A DNA stretch of 64,000 nt. It comes from Pandoraea vervacti. Its GTDB lineage: Bacteria > Pseudomonadota > Gammaproteobacteria > Burkholderiales > Burkholderiaceae. The position numbers and the translations under genes were made by a program. Under the pieces are notes generated by a model. It was not told the origin of the DNA. It saw only the letters and a list, made by a program, of their open reading frames with translations, and made no database searches. The stretch lies in NCBI RefSeq assembly GCF_000934605.2, contig NZ_CP010897.2:3658001-3722000 (forward strand), read 5' to 3'. Of the stretch, positions 54,041-63,144 are shown piece after piece (the first letter of the stretch is position 1; every line of letters starts with the position of its first letter).

Positions 54041-55585
54041 ATGCCAGCTAGCCATCTGCCCGATGACATCCCCGCACTCAAGCGAATCGTTGCTTCGCGC
54101 GACGAGACCATCGCACAGTTGCTGGCCGAGATCTCGCAACTCAAGCGTTGGCAGTATGGCCGGTCATCGGAGCGCATGACCGAACTGATGGACCAGTTAC
54201 AGCTCGCGCTCGGTGAACTGCCCGCTGCTGAATCGGCCATGACCGCGACGTCGAAGGTGCCCGATGCTGATACGGCTGCTGATACATCGGCCACAACGAA
54301 CGTTGTCCCGCTGCGCCGCAAGTCGCGGCACTTCCCTGCACATCTTCCTCGCGAAACGGTTGTGCATGCGCCGTCAAACTGCGGATGCCCGGAATGCGGC
54401 AAACAGATGCGGGCGCTCGGCGAAGACGTCTCGGAGGTGCTCGACTATGTGCCCGGTTACTTCAAGGTACTGCGTCACGTCCGTCCGAAGCTCAGCTGCC
54501 CGCGCTGTGCCGCAGTCGTGCAGGAGCCGGCACCTTCGCGGCCGATAGCACGCTCGATGGCGGGTGCGGGGCTGCTCGCACAGGTCGTCGTCGCGAAGTA
54601 CGCTGACCATATGCCGCTATACCGGCAGGCCGGCATCTATCGCCGCGGGGGCATCGAACTGGACCGGGCAACACTGGCTTCGTGGGTGCGTGAAGCGGCT
54701 GCGCTGCTGCGGCCGCTGTCCGATGCACTCGGTCGTTACGTGCGCGACGCGGAAAAGATCCATACCGACGATACACCCGTGCCTGTGCTGGAGCCAGGGC
54801 GTGGCAAGACACGCACGGCGCGCCTGTGGACCTATGTGCGGGATGACCGCCCGGCAGGAAGCCGCGCACCACCAGCAGTCTGGTACCGGTACTCACCCGA
54901 CCGCAAGGGTGAGCGACCTCGGGAACATCTTGCGGGCTACACGGGAATCCTGCAGGCAGACGCCTTCAGCGGGTATGACGCGCTGTATCGTGACGGCACG
55001 GTCATCGAGGCTGGATGCTGGGCACATGCGCGGCGCAAGTTTTTCGACCTGTACAAGCTGGACGGCTCACCGATTGCCGAAGAAGCATTGCGCCGCATTG
55101 GGGCGCTATATGCTGTTGAACGCGAGGTTCGCGGCCAGACGCCGGACGTGCGCCTGTCTGCGCGTAAGCAACGCTCGGCACCGTTGCTCACCGAGCTGAA
55201 GGCTTGGCTCGAACACTCGCTCTCACAGGTCTCGACGAAGTCGGGGTTGGCCAAGGCGATCAGATACTCGCTGGGGCACTGGCACGCACTCACACACTAT
55301 TGCGAAGATGGGCGCGTCGAGGTGGACAACAATACGGCGGAGCGTGCGATCAGGCCGCTGGTTCTCGGCAGGCGCAATTATCTGTTCGCAGGCTCAGACG
55401 GCGGTGGCGAAAGCGCGGCGGTGATCTACAGCCTGATCGGTACTGCACGCCTGAACGGCTTCGATCCGTTTGCGTACCTGCGCACGGTGTTTGAGCGCAT
55501 CGCCGATCATCCCATCAACCGCATCGACGAGTTGCTGCCGTGGAGCCTGATGTCAGCCGAACACGTCGAGCAGCACGCCGCCTGA
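54041..55585 (+). CDS. tnpC: IS66 transposase TnpC
   Basis: A 514-residue DDE transposase. The N-terminal coiled coil (IVASRDETIAQLLAEISQLKRWQYGRSSERM) is followed by a zinc-finger-like CGCPECGK and LSCPRCAAVVQEPA, then the catalytic core (KIHTDDTPVPVLEPG, QADAFSGYDALY, VEVDNNTAERAIRP) and the C-terminal IS66 domain. It looks intact. Confidence 0.95.
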   Translation: MPASHLPDDIPALKRIVASRDETIAQLLAEISQLKRWQYGRSSERMTELMDQLQLALGELPAAESAMTATSKVPDADTAADTSATTNVVPLRRKSRHFPAHLPRETVVHAPSNCGCPECGKQMRALGEDVSEVLDYVPGYFKVLRHVRPKLSCPRCAAVVQEPAPSRPIARSMAGAGLLAQVVVAKYADHMPLYRQAGIYRRGGIELDRATLASWVREAAALLRPLSDALGRYVRDAEKIHTDDTPVPVLEPGRGKTRTARLWTYVRDDRPAGSRAPPAVWYRYSPDRKGERPREHLAGYTGILQADAFSGYDALYRDGTVIEAGCWAHARRKFFDLYKLDGSPIAEEALRRIGALYAVEREVRGQTPDVRLSARKQRSAPLLTELKAWLEHSLSQVSTKSGLAKAIRYSLGHWHALTHYCEDGRVEVDNNTAERAIRPLVLGRRNYLFAGSDGGGESAAVIYSLIGTARLNGFDPFAYLRTVFERIADHPINRIDELLPWSLMSAEHVEQHAA

Positions 55586-55596
55586 GAATCAATTCG

Positions 55597-56146
55597 ATGG
55601 TCCACCCCCTCAGACCTGCTGTGCGCCGAGTCAAGGCGCCAGTGCCCGATTACGTACTGCGCGTTGAGCTGAAGTACATCAAGCCCGCGATTTGGCGCCG
55701 AATCATCGTTCCCGGTTCGATCCGGCTGAGCAAGCTGCATGTCGTGCTACTGCTGGCCATAGGCTGGGAGGGCGGGCACCTGCACGAATTCGTCTTTGGC
55801 GAAACCAACTATGGTGAACCTGATGACTTCGGATTCCAGAGCGATCCACCGATGCTCAATGAAGCACGGGTCACGCTGGCGAAGGCGCTGGGAGGCTTGA
55901 AGTCATTCACCTACATCTATGACTACGGCGACAACTGGCAGCATCGGATCAAGGTCGAGAAGGCACTCGTGCCCGATCCGGACATGCGTCGGAGGTGTGC
56001 CCGGATATGCCGACTTCCTCGACGCGATCGCCGATCCGACGCACGAGGAGCACGACCACCTCCTCGAGTGGTGCGGCGGCAGCTTCAATCCCGCCGCCTT
56101 CGATCTCGTGCTCGCGAATCAGCGACTCTCACAGGTCAAGTTCTGA
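55597..56146 (+). pseudogene. Passenger gene, plasmid pRiA4b ORF-3 family, broken
   Basis: Inside the IS66 right end. The first frame (to about 55990) has VLRVELKYIKPAIWRRIIVP and YDYGDNWQHRI, typical of the pRiA4b ORF-3 family (IS1096 TnpR-like). The end is in another frame: VGGVPGYADFLDAIADPTHE. The junction also lacks the Cys/Pro-rich stretch expected before VGG, so a deletion of some tens of bases with a frame change is likely. The function of the family is unknown. Confidence 0.8.
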
Positions 56147-56187
56147 TCGTCAAGACGGCCTTAGAGTGACGCTTACGATGCACATGA

Positions 56188-56510
56188 CGTAACGTTCAGG
56201 CGAACCTGCAAGCGTCCGGCGAACGGCGCGCCAAGTCGGACTTCGGCAAGGGCAAGCTGGTGGCCGCCGATTACGCGATCAGCCCGTCGATCACGCTCAC
56301 GAACAACAATGCCGGTGGCGCCGGCGCCAACCTTGCCGGTCTTCTGCCCGGCGGTATCGGCACAGCCATCGGCGCACTCGCCGGCAGCATGAACTCGAAA
56401 GAGGCCAGCACCCTGCTGACTGTCAGCGATAACCGTTCCAGCGTGCAGATCGCCGCCGCCGAAGGCAGTGCCACGGCGATGGACTTCGGCGCGCTCGACC
56501 CGAGCCCCGG
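56188..56510 (+). pseudogene. Fragment of a CsgG/HfaB-like gene
   Basis: About 105 codons without a start: NVQANLQASGERRAKSDFGK, then LVAADYAISPSITLTNNNAGG and LLTVSDNRSSVQIAAAEGSA. This matches the middle of CsgG-type outer-membrane proteins. The 5' part is missing; the frame has a stop at 56185-56187 inside the IS66 target site. The 3' end also drifts into unrelated sequence. It is a relic that predates the IS66 insertion. Confidence 0.65.
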
Positions 56511-56773
56511 CCACGGTTCAAGGCGGGTAAGAAATCGCGCGGAGACCACGCCCGCCTCGCCTGCGCACATCGAACGTCAAATATTTTGCCGCCCAGCAAA
56601 CGAATCCGTCTCGTCGGCAAAGGCATCGGCCCGTCCTCGCGCCCCGGCTCCTCTATCATCGTCGCGTGCCTCCCCCCGCACGCCTTGGGTTTTCCCAGGC
56701 CTTGATTCGCCGCGCCAACCGTGGCGCGCCGCGATCCCACCATTGCCCGTTTCTTCCCGACGCCAGGATTCGT

Positions 56774-57796
56774 ATGACGAAGCCTTTGCAGCGCGCCGTG
56801 CCGCCCATGACGTCTGCCCCTGGCGACGCCATCGCCGCCAACGCTATTGCTCACGCATGGGCAAAGGTCGACGCGGCGCTCAGCCCACATCCGAACTGTC
56901 CGCTGCCCGACTGGACAGGCGGGGGCGACACGCTTCATCAGCATCTTCTGATCATTGGTAGCGGTAACGACAACGAGCTCGTGAGCCAACTCCGTCATTT
57001 GGACACCGCGTCAGCCCGTTTCGGCAAGGTCGGATTCGTCGGCCCGGCCAGCACGCGCCGCCTGATCGAATGGTCGATGGGAGAACGCGTGGTCGTCCTC
57101 TCGCGCATGCCGCGCGACGTGTCGGACTGGGATTTGCGGTGCCCGCTCGGGTCGCTGGCGCGAGCGCTGGGCCCGCAAGCCACTCACGCGCATGCAGGAC
57201 GCCCCTTCCTGCGCGTGGCCACGTCCACCGCCCGACACTGGCGCGATCGGCTCGCCGCCGCCGCGCAACACGGCTTTTGCGTCGGCCTGGCAGGCCTCGA
57301 CATTCTCGACGACGTCGCATCGAAAGGTCTGACGAGCCACGCTGCCAGCCTCATGACGCTCGCCCCGCTACTGCGCGTGCCCGGTGTCTCCTGGATACCG
57401 CTGGGCCGACCGATGACCGGACCAGAGGGCGCTCACGCCATGCCTCCGGAATCGGTCGACTGGATCGACTGGCGAACGGATTGCGACGATCTGGCGGACG
57501 AGGCTTCGCTCATCGACAATCTCGATTTGGTGATTACGCTGGACGCCGCCCATGCGGATCTGGCGGAAGGGCTCGGCGTATCGGCTTGGCGATTGGGAGC
57601 GGCACGCCACGCCGCATCGCGTCATGGACGAGGCGATTCCCATTGGGAATCAACACCACTGGCCGGACCGGACGAACTGGCCGACTGGGATGCCTTCCGA
57701 TTGCCGGCAACAGAAGAGGATTGGCCCCGCGCCGTGAATGCGGCAGCCAAAGCCCTAAAGGCGATGGCGACCGAATTTCAGGGATGGACGCGCTGA
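56774..57796 (+). CDS. Hypothetical protein with glycosyltransferase-9/41-like C-terminus
   Basis: About 340 residues. The C-terminal half resembles the nucleotide-binding end of GT9/GT41-type or TPR-linked glycosyltransferases: VPGVSWIPLGRP, then DEASLIDNLDLVITLDAAHADLAEGLGVSAW, where active relatives have TAVAHLAGALG. TPR repeats are not seen. The AAHADLAEG variation and lack of other motifs make activity doubtful. ATG 56774 or 56809 may be the start. Confidence 0.6.
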   Translation: MTKPLQRAVPPMTSAPGDAIAANAIAHAWAKVDAALSPHPNCPLPDWTGGGDTLHQHLLIIGSGNDNELVSQLRHLDTASARFGKVGFVGPASTRRLIEWSMGERVVVLSRMPRDVSDWDLRCPLGSLARALGPQATHAHAGRPFLRVATSTARHWRDRLAAAAQHGFCVGLAGLDILDDVASKGLTSHAASLMTLAPLLRVPGVSWIPLGRPMTGPEGAHAMPPESVDWIDWRTDCDDLADEASLIDNLDLVITLDAAHADLAEGLGVSAWRLGAARHAASRHGRGDSHWESTPLAGPDELADWDAFRLPATEEDWPRAVNAAAKALKAMATEFQGWTR

Positions 57797-57895
57797 TGCG
57801 CTGATGCTTTGGCGCACGACGGCCCGGTCAGGCCACCGCCCCTTCCGGGCGCCGTCCGGACGTCGGGCGTCACACGCGCGCGCTAGCGAAACGGG

Positions 57896-58369
57896 TCAGG
57901 CGGCCCAGCGATCGCCGACCTGCGCCGTCTTGACCCACTCCATGAACGCCGCCGCTTCGGGCGTATCCGCCGGGGCAGACCAGCTCGCGTAATCGGCCTC
58001 GACGAACGGGCGATACGGTCCGTGCTTCACTTCGAAAATCACCGCGCCCGGGTCCAGTGACAACACGGTATGGTGCGTGCCGAGCGGACTCTCGATCACG
58101 CTGGTGTCCTCGCCCAGCACCTTACGGTCAATGACGACACCCGCTTCATCGAAGGTGAGCACAACAAAGCGGCCGCGCAACGCGGTAAGCAATTCCCACG
58201 TGTGGTGGTGCACATGCGGACGGATATAGGTCGCCGGCTCCATCGCAATGGCCAGTCGCTGGATGGAATCGTCCAGCGATTCATGCAGATTCTGGTTCAT
58301 GCGGGCGCGAGGCGATTGCGTGGCTTGCCCGGTCAGCGCGTCGAGCGCAGCAAAGGTCAACGTTTTCAT
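57896..58369 (-). CDS. WbuC-family cupin
   Basis: A 157-residue cupin-fold protein. The metal-binding motif is RPHVHHHTWELLTALRGRF and the second cupin stretch ESPLGTHHTVLSLDPGAVIFEVKHGPY. WbuC proteins are often found in O-antigen loci, but none is here, so the substrate is unknown. ATG 58369 gives MKTLTFAALDALT; the frame extends upstream without support. It is downstream of rpsU beyond a terminator. Confidence 0.82.
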   Translation of the reverse strand: MKTLTFAALDALTGQATQSPRARMNQNLHESLDDSIQRLAIAMEPATYIRPHVHHHTWELLTALRGRFVVLTFDEAGVVIDRKVLGEDTSVIESPLGTHHTVLSLDPGAVIFEVKHGPYRPFVEADYASWSAPADTPEAAAFMEWVKTAQVGDRWAA

Positions 58370-58455
58370 GGAGATCTTGTGGGGAATAGAGAAAATGAGG
58401 CGCTTGCCAACGGCAATGGCCACGAGTTTAGCAAATCGATGCGCCAGTGCTGCCC

Positions 58456-58488
58456 ATAAAAAAACCCGCCGTTCGGCGGGTTTTTCGA
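58456..58488 (-). terminator. Terminator of rpsU
   Basis: AAAAACCCGCC and GGCGGGTTTTTTT form a stem around GAAC (minus strand). It lies about 40 bp past the rpsU stop. Confidence 0.9.
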
Positions 58489-58529
58489 CTTCGCACTACA
58501 CATTGCGCACAAGTGGCGCAACGGCGTGC

Positions 58530-58742
58530 TTAGTACATCTTCTTCTTCAGGGTCTGGCTGCGCAGACGCTTACGCAGACGGGCCACGGCAGCGGCCTTCT
58601 TGCGCTTGCGCTCGGCCGTCGGCTTTTCGTAAGCAGCGCGTGCCTTGACTTCCTTGATCAGGCCCGTGCCATCGATAGCGCGACGGAAACGACGCAGTGC
58701 GACTTCAACGGGTTCGTTGTCCTTGATAACGATCTTGGTCAT
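58530..58742 (-). CDS. rpsU: 30S ribosomal protein S21
   Basis: A 70-residue basic protein: DNEPVEVALRRFRRAIDGTG, then AYEKPTAERKRKKAAAVARL and RKRLRSQTLKKKMY. ATG 58742 is the normal start. In many beta- and gammaproteobacteria rpsU stands directly before dnaG or yqeY; in this window it is 57 kb away with its own promoter region and terminator. Confidence 0.96.
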   Translation of the reverse strand: MTKIVIKDNEPVEVALRRFRRAIDGTGLIKEVKARAAYEKPTAERKRKKAAAVARLRKRLRSQTLKKKMY

Positions 58743-59238
58743 GCAATATCTCGAATAGTGATTCGGCCCCATCGGAGCCATAAATTTGATTTACCGCGCA
58801 AAGACACCATTCCCCGCCCCGCCGGAGATCCTCCAGCCAAGCGCGACGAACGGACTTGCAACGGACTGCACTACACCACATCCGGCGGGACCGCGACTCA
58901 CCTCCTCTGCGATCTCCCGATTGGCTTTCGACACCCGGCTCACCCTCAACGGGGAACCTCGCGCCGCGCCTTCCAGACTGGCTGAACGGTTGATTTGGCG
59001 AAGCGGCAGACTCATCGTTCGTCAGTGAGCCCCGCTTCCCGCAATGCCCGAATTTTGGACAAGGTCGTGATTATACACATAAAGGGCGTCAAATGCACAC
59101 GATTTGGCAACCCTCCTTGTGAGACGGGCCCCGCCAGTCCTTCGCGGAGCCCGTTTGGGGCGCAAAGCGGGCGGGCGTCCACCTGCCTCGATCCGCCCCA
59201 TGCCGCACGGAATCGCCGGTTTCCGCCCGAATACCCGC
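58743..59238. other. Intergenic region upstream of rpsU
   Basis: No gene is seen. A TATAAT (minus strand, 59070-59075) with TTGACG 11 bp ahead is too closely spaced to be a good promoter. A GC-rich inverted repeat (about 59124-59153, ACGGGC/GCCCGT) after the porin stop may be its terminator. Confidence 0.5.
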
Positions 59239-60423
59239 TTAGAACTTGTGACGAACGCCAGCGATCACGGCGATCTGCGACTGGGCGCCGGTACCGGTCG
59301 GGCCGCCAACGTTGTCGATGGCCGCGACCACGGCGTCGCCCGTGGCGCGCTGGTACACGCCGTTCAGGTACGTTTCGGTGCGTTTGCTGAATGCGTAGGT
59401 CGTGCCCGCGTTGACCTGGAACCAGCGCGGCTTGGTGCCCTTGGTGATTCCCGACAATGCCGTAGCGCCGCTCACGCTGCCGTCACTGTAGATGAACGCC
59501 AGACCGCCGAGCAGGTTCGGGGCGATCTGGTACTTGCCGTTCAGCTCGAACGTGTTCACGCGAATCGACGACTGGTTGGCGTAGTTGATCTTGGCGTAGC
59601 TGTACACAAAGCCGACGGTCGCCGCCTGGATCTGATACGAGATGCCTGCGGCAGCGATGTCGTGCTTGTCGACGGCGCTCGTGTAGAAGATGTCGGTCGC
59701 GCTGGCGTAATCGTTCGATACCGCACCGCTGCCATTTGCCGTGCCCGGGCTTGCCAGATGCATGTAGCCCGCGGCGGCGGTGAGCGGGCCATTGGCGTAC
59801 GACGCGCCGACGCTGAATGCATTGTTATGCGAGAAGCCCGTGCCGTTACCCGTGTTCGGCTCGTTGCTGAAACCGTACAGCGCGCCAAACGAGAAGCCAC
59901 CGTAGTTCGCGCTGGTGTACTTGACCGAGTTGTTGACGCGGAACGAGTTGTACAGGTTGTCGATGTCGCCAATGTGCGCACCATACTGCGTGGCCCACTG
60001 CTTGGCCGACGTCAGCGGGCTCACGAAGTCCACCACGGAGTCGTACTGACGGCCGATGGTGACGCTGCCGGCTTGCGCGCTTTGCAGCCCCACGTACGCC
60101 TGACGACCGAACATGCGGCTGTTTTGCAGCATCGTGCCGTTCATCAGGTTGAAACCATTTTCCAGCACGAAAACAGCCTTCAGACCGCTGCCCAGGTCTT
60201 CCGACCCCTTCAACCCCCAGCGGTTGCCCTGGCCGATGCCGCTCACGGCCTGAAAGTTGTGGGCGCCCTTGGCGTTCAGACCGCTGGCGACGTTATTGAC
60301 ATAGGCAACGCCCGCGTCGATCACACCATACAGCGTGACGTTGGTGGTCGACGTCTGCGCCACTGCGGGCGCGGCAACGGCAAAGCTGGCGGCGGCCAGC
60401 GCCGTGAGTGGGAAGCGCTTCAT
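59239..60423 (-). CDS. Outer-membrane general porin (OmpC/Omp32-like)
   Basis: A 394-residue trimeric-type porin. A Sec signal peptide (MKRFPLTALAAASFAVAAPA, cleavage after AVA) is followed by SSVTLYG-like strand 1 (NVTLYGVIDAGVAYVNN) and the family pattern GNRWGLKGSEDLG and GRQAYVGL. The protein ends in KF, with the terminal Phe needed for BAM assembly. ATG 60423 follows AAGAGGA. It should be abundant and be regulated through its long upstream region. Confidence 0.95.
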   Translation of the reverse strand: MKRFPLTALAAASFAVAAPAVAQTSTTNVTLYGVIDAGVAYVNNVASGLNAKGAHNFQAVSGIGQGNRWGLKGSEDLGSGLKAVFVLENGFNLMNGTMLQNSRMFGRQAYVGLQSAQAGSVTIGRQYDSVVDFVSPLTSAKQWATQYGAHIGDIDNLYNSFRVNNSVKYTSANYGGFSFGALYGFSNEPNTGNGTGFSHNNAFSVGASYANGPLTAAAGYMHLASPGTANGSGAVSNDYASATDIFYTSAVDKHDIAAAGISYQIQAATVGFVYSYAKINYANQSSIRVNTFELNGKYQIAPNLLGGLAFIYSDGSVSGATALSGITKGTKPRWFQVNAGTTYAFSKRTETYLNGVYQRATGDAVVAAIDNVGGPTGTGAQSQIAVIAGVRHKF

Positions 60424-60956
60424 CTTTATCCTCTTTGTTAGTGGTCTTATATTTTTTTGACCTGCGCAGGCAGGCGCCCATTGGCGATGCGCAGGCCACA
60501 TCGGCCGATCCGCAGTCGGTCCATCGTCGGTCCACAGATGGTCCGACCCGGATGCTGCAACCGCATATGCAATGGAGTGCTTACCAAATGACTAGCGGTG
60601 CTTTTCTTATTCAGAAATAGCACCGCCGGTTCTCCGCAAGCGGGTGCATTCTGACACGTTAGTCACGCGCGTCGCATGCGAGTGGTGCATTTGCAACACA
60701 TGAAATACAGGACATATAGGCGGTATTTGCAGCACTCGCAAAGATTGATTCGTTCAACGTAATGACGCACATCGGCGTTCAACGATGCAATGAGAGGCGA
60801 CACCATGAAAAACGGCGCTCCGTCCGCGAGACGTGCGCCGTCATGTATGCCTACAAGTATTCCGAGCGCGCCCTGAATCGATATCGGGAGCGCCACCGCC
60901 GCGTGGCGTGTCAGACGTCGGCCGGATGCGCTACTGCGCTCCGCCTCCCTCACCCG
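60424..60956. other. Long porin upstream region
   Basis: 533 bp without a credible gene. It contains the inverted repeat GCGGTGCT/AGCACCGC at 60595-60626 with a 16-nt AT-rich loop, a possible operator or leader hairpin. A frame at 60663-60953 is rejected. Confidence 0.5.
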
Positions 60957-61604
60957 CTAAGCGGATTTCGTAACAATACGCGAGGATGCCGTGCGAACCG
61001 GTTTGCGTCCTTCGGCGCGCAACGGTTTGGTCGCGAGCTTCGCGCGCTTGCGTGCGGCGATCGAGACGCGCGAGGATCCGCCCGGCGCAGCGCCATTCGC
61101 CGTGCCCGCCATGGCGCCGTTCAACGCTTTCGTCGATGCCGCGGTTTTCATGGCGTCAATCGATGATTTTGCTTTCTCGCCCTTGAGCGCCTTCGCGTCC
61201 TTTTCGGCGTGCTTTTCTTCGCGCTTTTGGGCGTGCTTTTCGGCGCCCTTCTCCGTGCCTTTGCCTGCGCCCTTCCCAGCCTTCGCAGACTTCTCTACCT
61301 TGGCAACCTTTCCAGCTTTCGGCGACTTCGCGCCGACGGCAGGCGTCGTGCCCGCCTTCGCGGCCGCGGCCAGTTCGAGGTCGATGGTGTGCTTGAGACC
61401 GGCGATCACCGGTGCCGCAAGATCGTCTGCGAAGTGATCGAACCAGCGCTTCGCCTGCAAGAGCTTCTTTCCGCCGAGGCGTCGCTTGTGGTCCTCGTCG
61501 CTCGCAATCACCTTGGCGGACAGCCGTGCGCGGCCCTTCGAGAGACGTTCGAGAACGGTAATGATGGTGAACCCGCGATGCAACGTCTTTTGCTCTGCAG
61601 ACAT
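60957..61604 (-). CDS. Hypothetical protein with histone H1-like Lys/Ala tail
   Basis: 215 residues. The N-terminal 90 residues are a compact, Pfam-like domain I do not recognise (HRGFTIITVLERLSKGRARL, AKRWFDHFADDLAAPVIAGL). From about residue 95 the sequence is Lys/Ala/Glu-rich with repeated KAGK, EKHAE and KAEK-type units, then a basic end (RKRAKLATKPLRAEGRK). Such tails bind DNA in histone H1-like bacterial proteins; that role is inference. ATG 61604 follows AGGAGG. Confidence 0.72.
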   Translation of the reverse strand: MSAEQKTLHRGFTIITVLERLSKGRARLSAKVIASDEDHKRRLGGKKLLQAKRWFDHFADDLAAPVIAGLKHTIDLELAAAAKAGTTPAVGAKSPKAGKVAKVEKSAKAGKGAGKGTEKGAEKHAQKREEKHAEKDAKALKGEKAKSSIDAMKTAASTKALNGAMAGTANGAAPGGSSRVSIAARKRAKLATKPLRAEGRKPVRTASSRIVTKSA

Positions 61605-61785
61605 ACTGGCCTCCTGAAGTCCCCGTCTCTCGACGGGCCCGGATTGGATAGAAGCCACGATCTGAATCACGTGGATGCAATCGATCCTATCACGCCGCAA
61701 TGAACGTACCCAGCAGGCATGCGGCTTTCAGGCGGCTTTCACCTCACTGTCACTTCACTTTCGCGTCACTTTTGCCTCACTGCCA

Positions 61786-62889
61786 TCACGCAGCCCTGGG
61801 TTTGGCCGCGGACGCTGCCTCGGGCGGCTCGGGCGCCTGCGCAAAGTACTGCACGCTCGCGGGTATGGCGAAACGAATGTCTTCCGCCAGGAACGCACGC
61901 ATGAGCGCGAGGTTGATGTCCTGCTGCAAGTCCATATACAGGTTGTAGTCGGGACTGAGCACGAAATAGACGACTTCGAAGTCGAGCGAGCTGGCCCCGA
62001 ACTGCTTGAAATGGGCCCGATCGAAGCGCGTCTTGCCGGAGGCTTCCACCGCCTGCCTCACCATCGCCGGCACCTTTGCCAGCTTGTCCGGCACGGTGTG
62101 GTACGTCACGCTGAACGTGAACACGATGCGCCGCTCGGACATACGCTTGTAGTTATGCAGGGTGTTCTTGAGCAGTTCGGTGTTGCCGCAAACGATCTCT
62201 TCGCCGCTCAGGCTGCGAATACGCGTTGTCTTGAGCCCGATGCGCTCGATCGTGCCGGACACATCGCTGAACACGACGAAGTCACCGACTTCGAACGGCT
62301 TGTCCAGCCCAATGGCCAGCGAAGCGAACAGGTCGCTCAACACATTTTGCACGGCCAGCGCGACCGCCACACCGCCAATACCGAGGCTCGCGACGAAGGC
62401 AGTGATGTTCACGCCGAAATTCGCGAGCATGACCAGCAGCAACACCGCCCAGGCCAGTACCCGGGCCGTCCAGGCGGTCATGGTGACGATGACGGGGTTG
62501 TCCGGCGCACTCTCGCGATGCTGCATGCGTCGTGTCGACCACACGCTGACGGCCCGGTTCACCCAGAGCGCGAGCTGGAGGCAGAACAGGACCGTCCAGC
62601 CATGGACGATGGCGGTATCCCATCGGGTGCCCAGATCGAGAATCTTCAGCCCGATGAGCAACGCGGCGACGAACAGTACGAAGTGTCGCGTCGCGCCCAG
62701 CACTTCAGCCAGCATGCCCGCCGCTGGCGAGCGCAATCGTCTGGACAGCGCCCCGAAGCGTCCGAGCACGAGACGCAATACGCCTGTCAGGATGCCGTAG
62801 CTTAACAACATGGCAATCGCGGCAAATGCCCAGTCGGCGGGCGCGATTCCCTCGAAGGCCTTTAGCGATGTGAGCGTGCTGAAGTGCAA
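61786..62889 (-). CDS. MscS-family mechanosensitive channel
   Basis: A 367-residue small-conductance mechanosensitive channel. Four or so membrane segments lead to the pore helix (FVASLGIGGVAVALAVQNVL) and the MscS beta domain (DKPFEVGDFVVFSDVSGTIERIGLKTTRIRSLSGE). The C-terminal domain is normal length. It should open under hypo-osmotic shock. The gene stands alone, with mmsA upstream on the same strand. Confidence 0.9.
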   Translation of the reverse strand: MHFSTLTSLKAFEGIAPADWAFAAIAMLLSYGILTGVLRLVLGRFGALSRRLRSPAAGMLAEVLGATRHFVLFVAALLIGLKILDLGTRWDTAIVHGWTVLFCLQLALWVNRAVSVWSTRRMQHRESAPDNPVIVTMTAWTARVLAWAVLLLVMLANFGVNITAFVASLGIGGVAVALAVQNVLSDLFASLAIGLDKPFEVGDFVVFSDVSGTIERIGLKTTRIRSLSGEEIVCGNTELLKNTLHNYKRMSERRIVFTFSVTYHTVPDKLAKVPAMVRQAVEASGKTRFDRAHFKQFGASSLDFEVVYFVLSPDYNLYMDLQQDINLALMRAFLAEDIRFAIPASVQYFAQAPEPPEAASAAKPRAA

Positions 62890-63079
62890 GCGAATCCTCC
62901 CTGCGTCTTGGTCGAAACCTTTTGCTCAGCAAGGTCCGTGCCGACTCGCCAGCGGCCATCTGGCCGACCGGACGACGCCAACGGGCGCCCGGCCGCCATA
63001 CCCGATCTTTCAATGGAGGGAAGAAATGACATGGATGCGCGCGGTTTGCGCTGCCCTCGCGCGGAAATGCCCGGAAATG

Positions 63080-63116
63080 AAAAGGCGGCACAACGGACCA
63101 GCCGTTGTACCGCCCT
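63080..63116 (-). terminator. Terminator of mmsA
   Basis: On the minus strand GGCGGTACAACGG pairs with CCGTTGTGCCGCC (one mismatch), followed by TTTTC. It is about 30 bp past the mmsA stop. Confidence 0.8.
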
Positions 63117-63144
63117 GCACTGCTACGCCTGGAATGGCGACGCG

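Larger units (their letters stand above)
53136..56176 (+). mobile_element. IS66-family element with a passenger gene
   Basis: 3041 bp. Ends are GTAAGCGTGGCTTGAAGGCC at the left and, read inward from the right, GTAAGCGTCACTCTAAGGCC. A perfect 8-bp target duplication GATGCACA flanks it (53128-53135 and 56177-56184), the IS66 hallmark. It carries tnpA, tnpB, tnpC and a decayed fourth gene. Confidence 0.95.

Noticed and set aside
60663..60953. Minus-strand frame upstream of the porin
   Set aside because: No family features, unlikely residue composition, and it lies in the long porin regulatory region.
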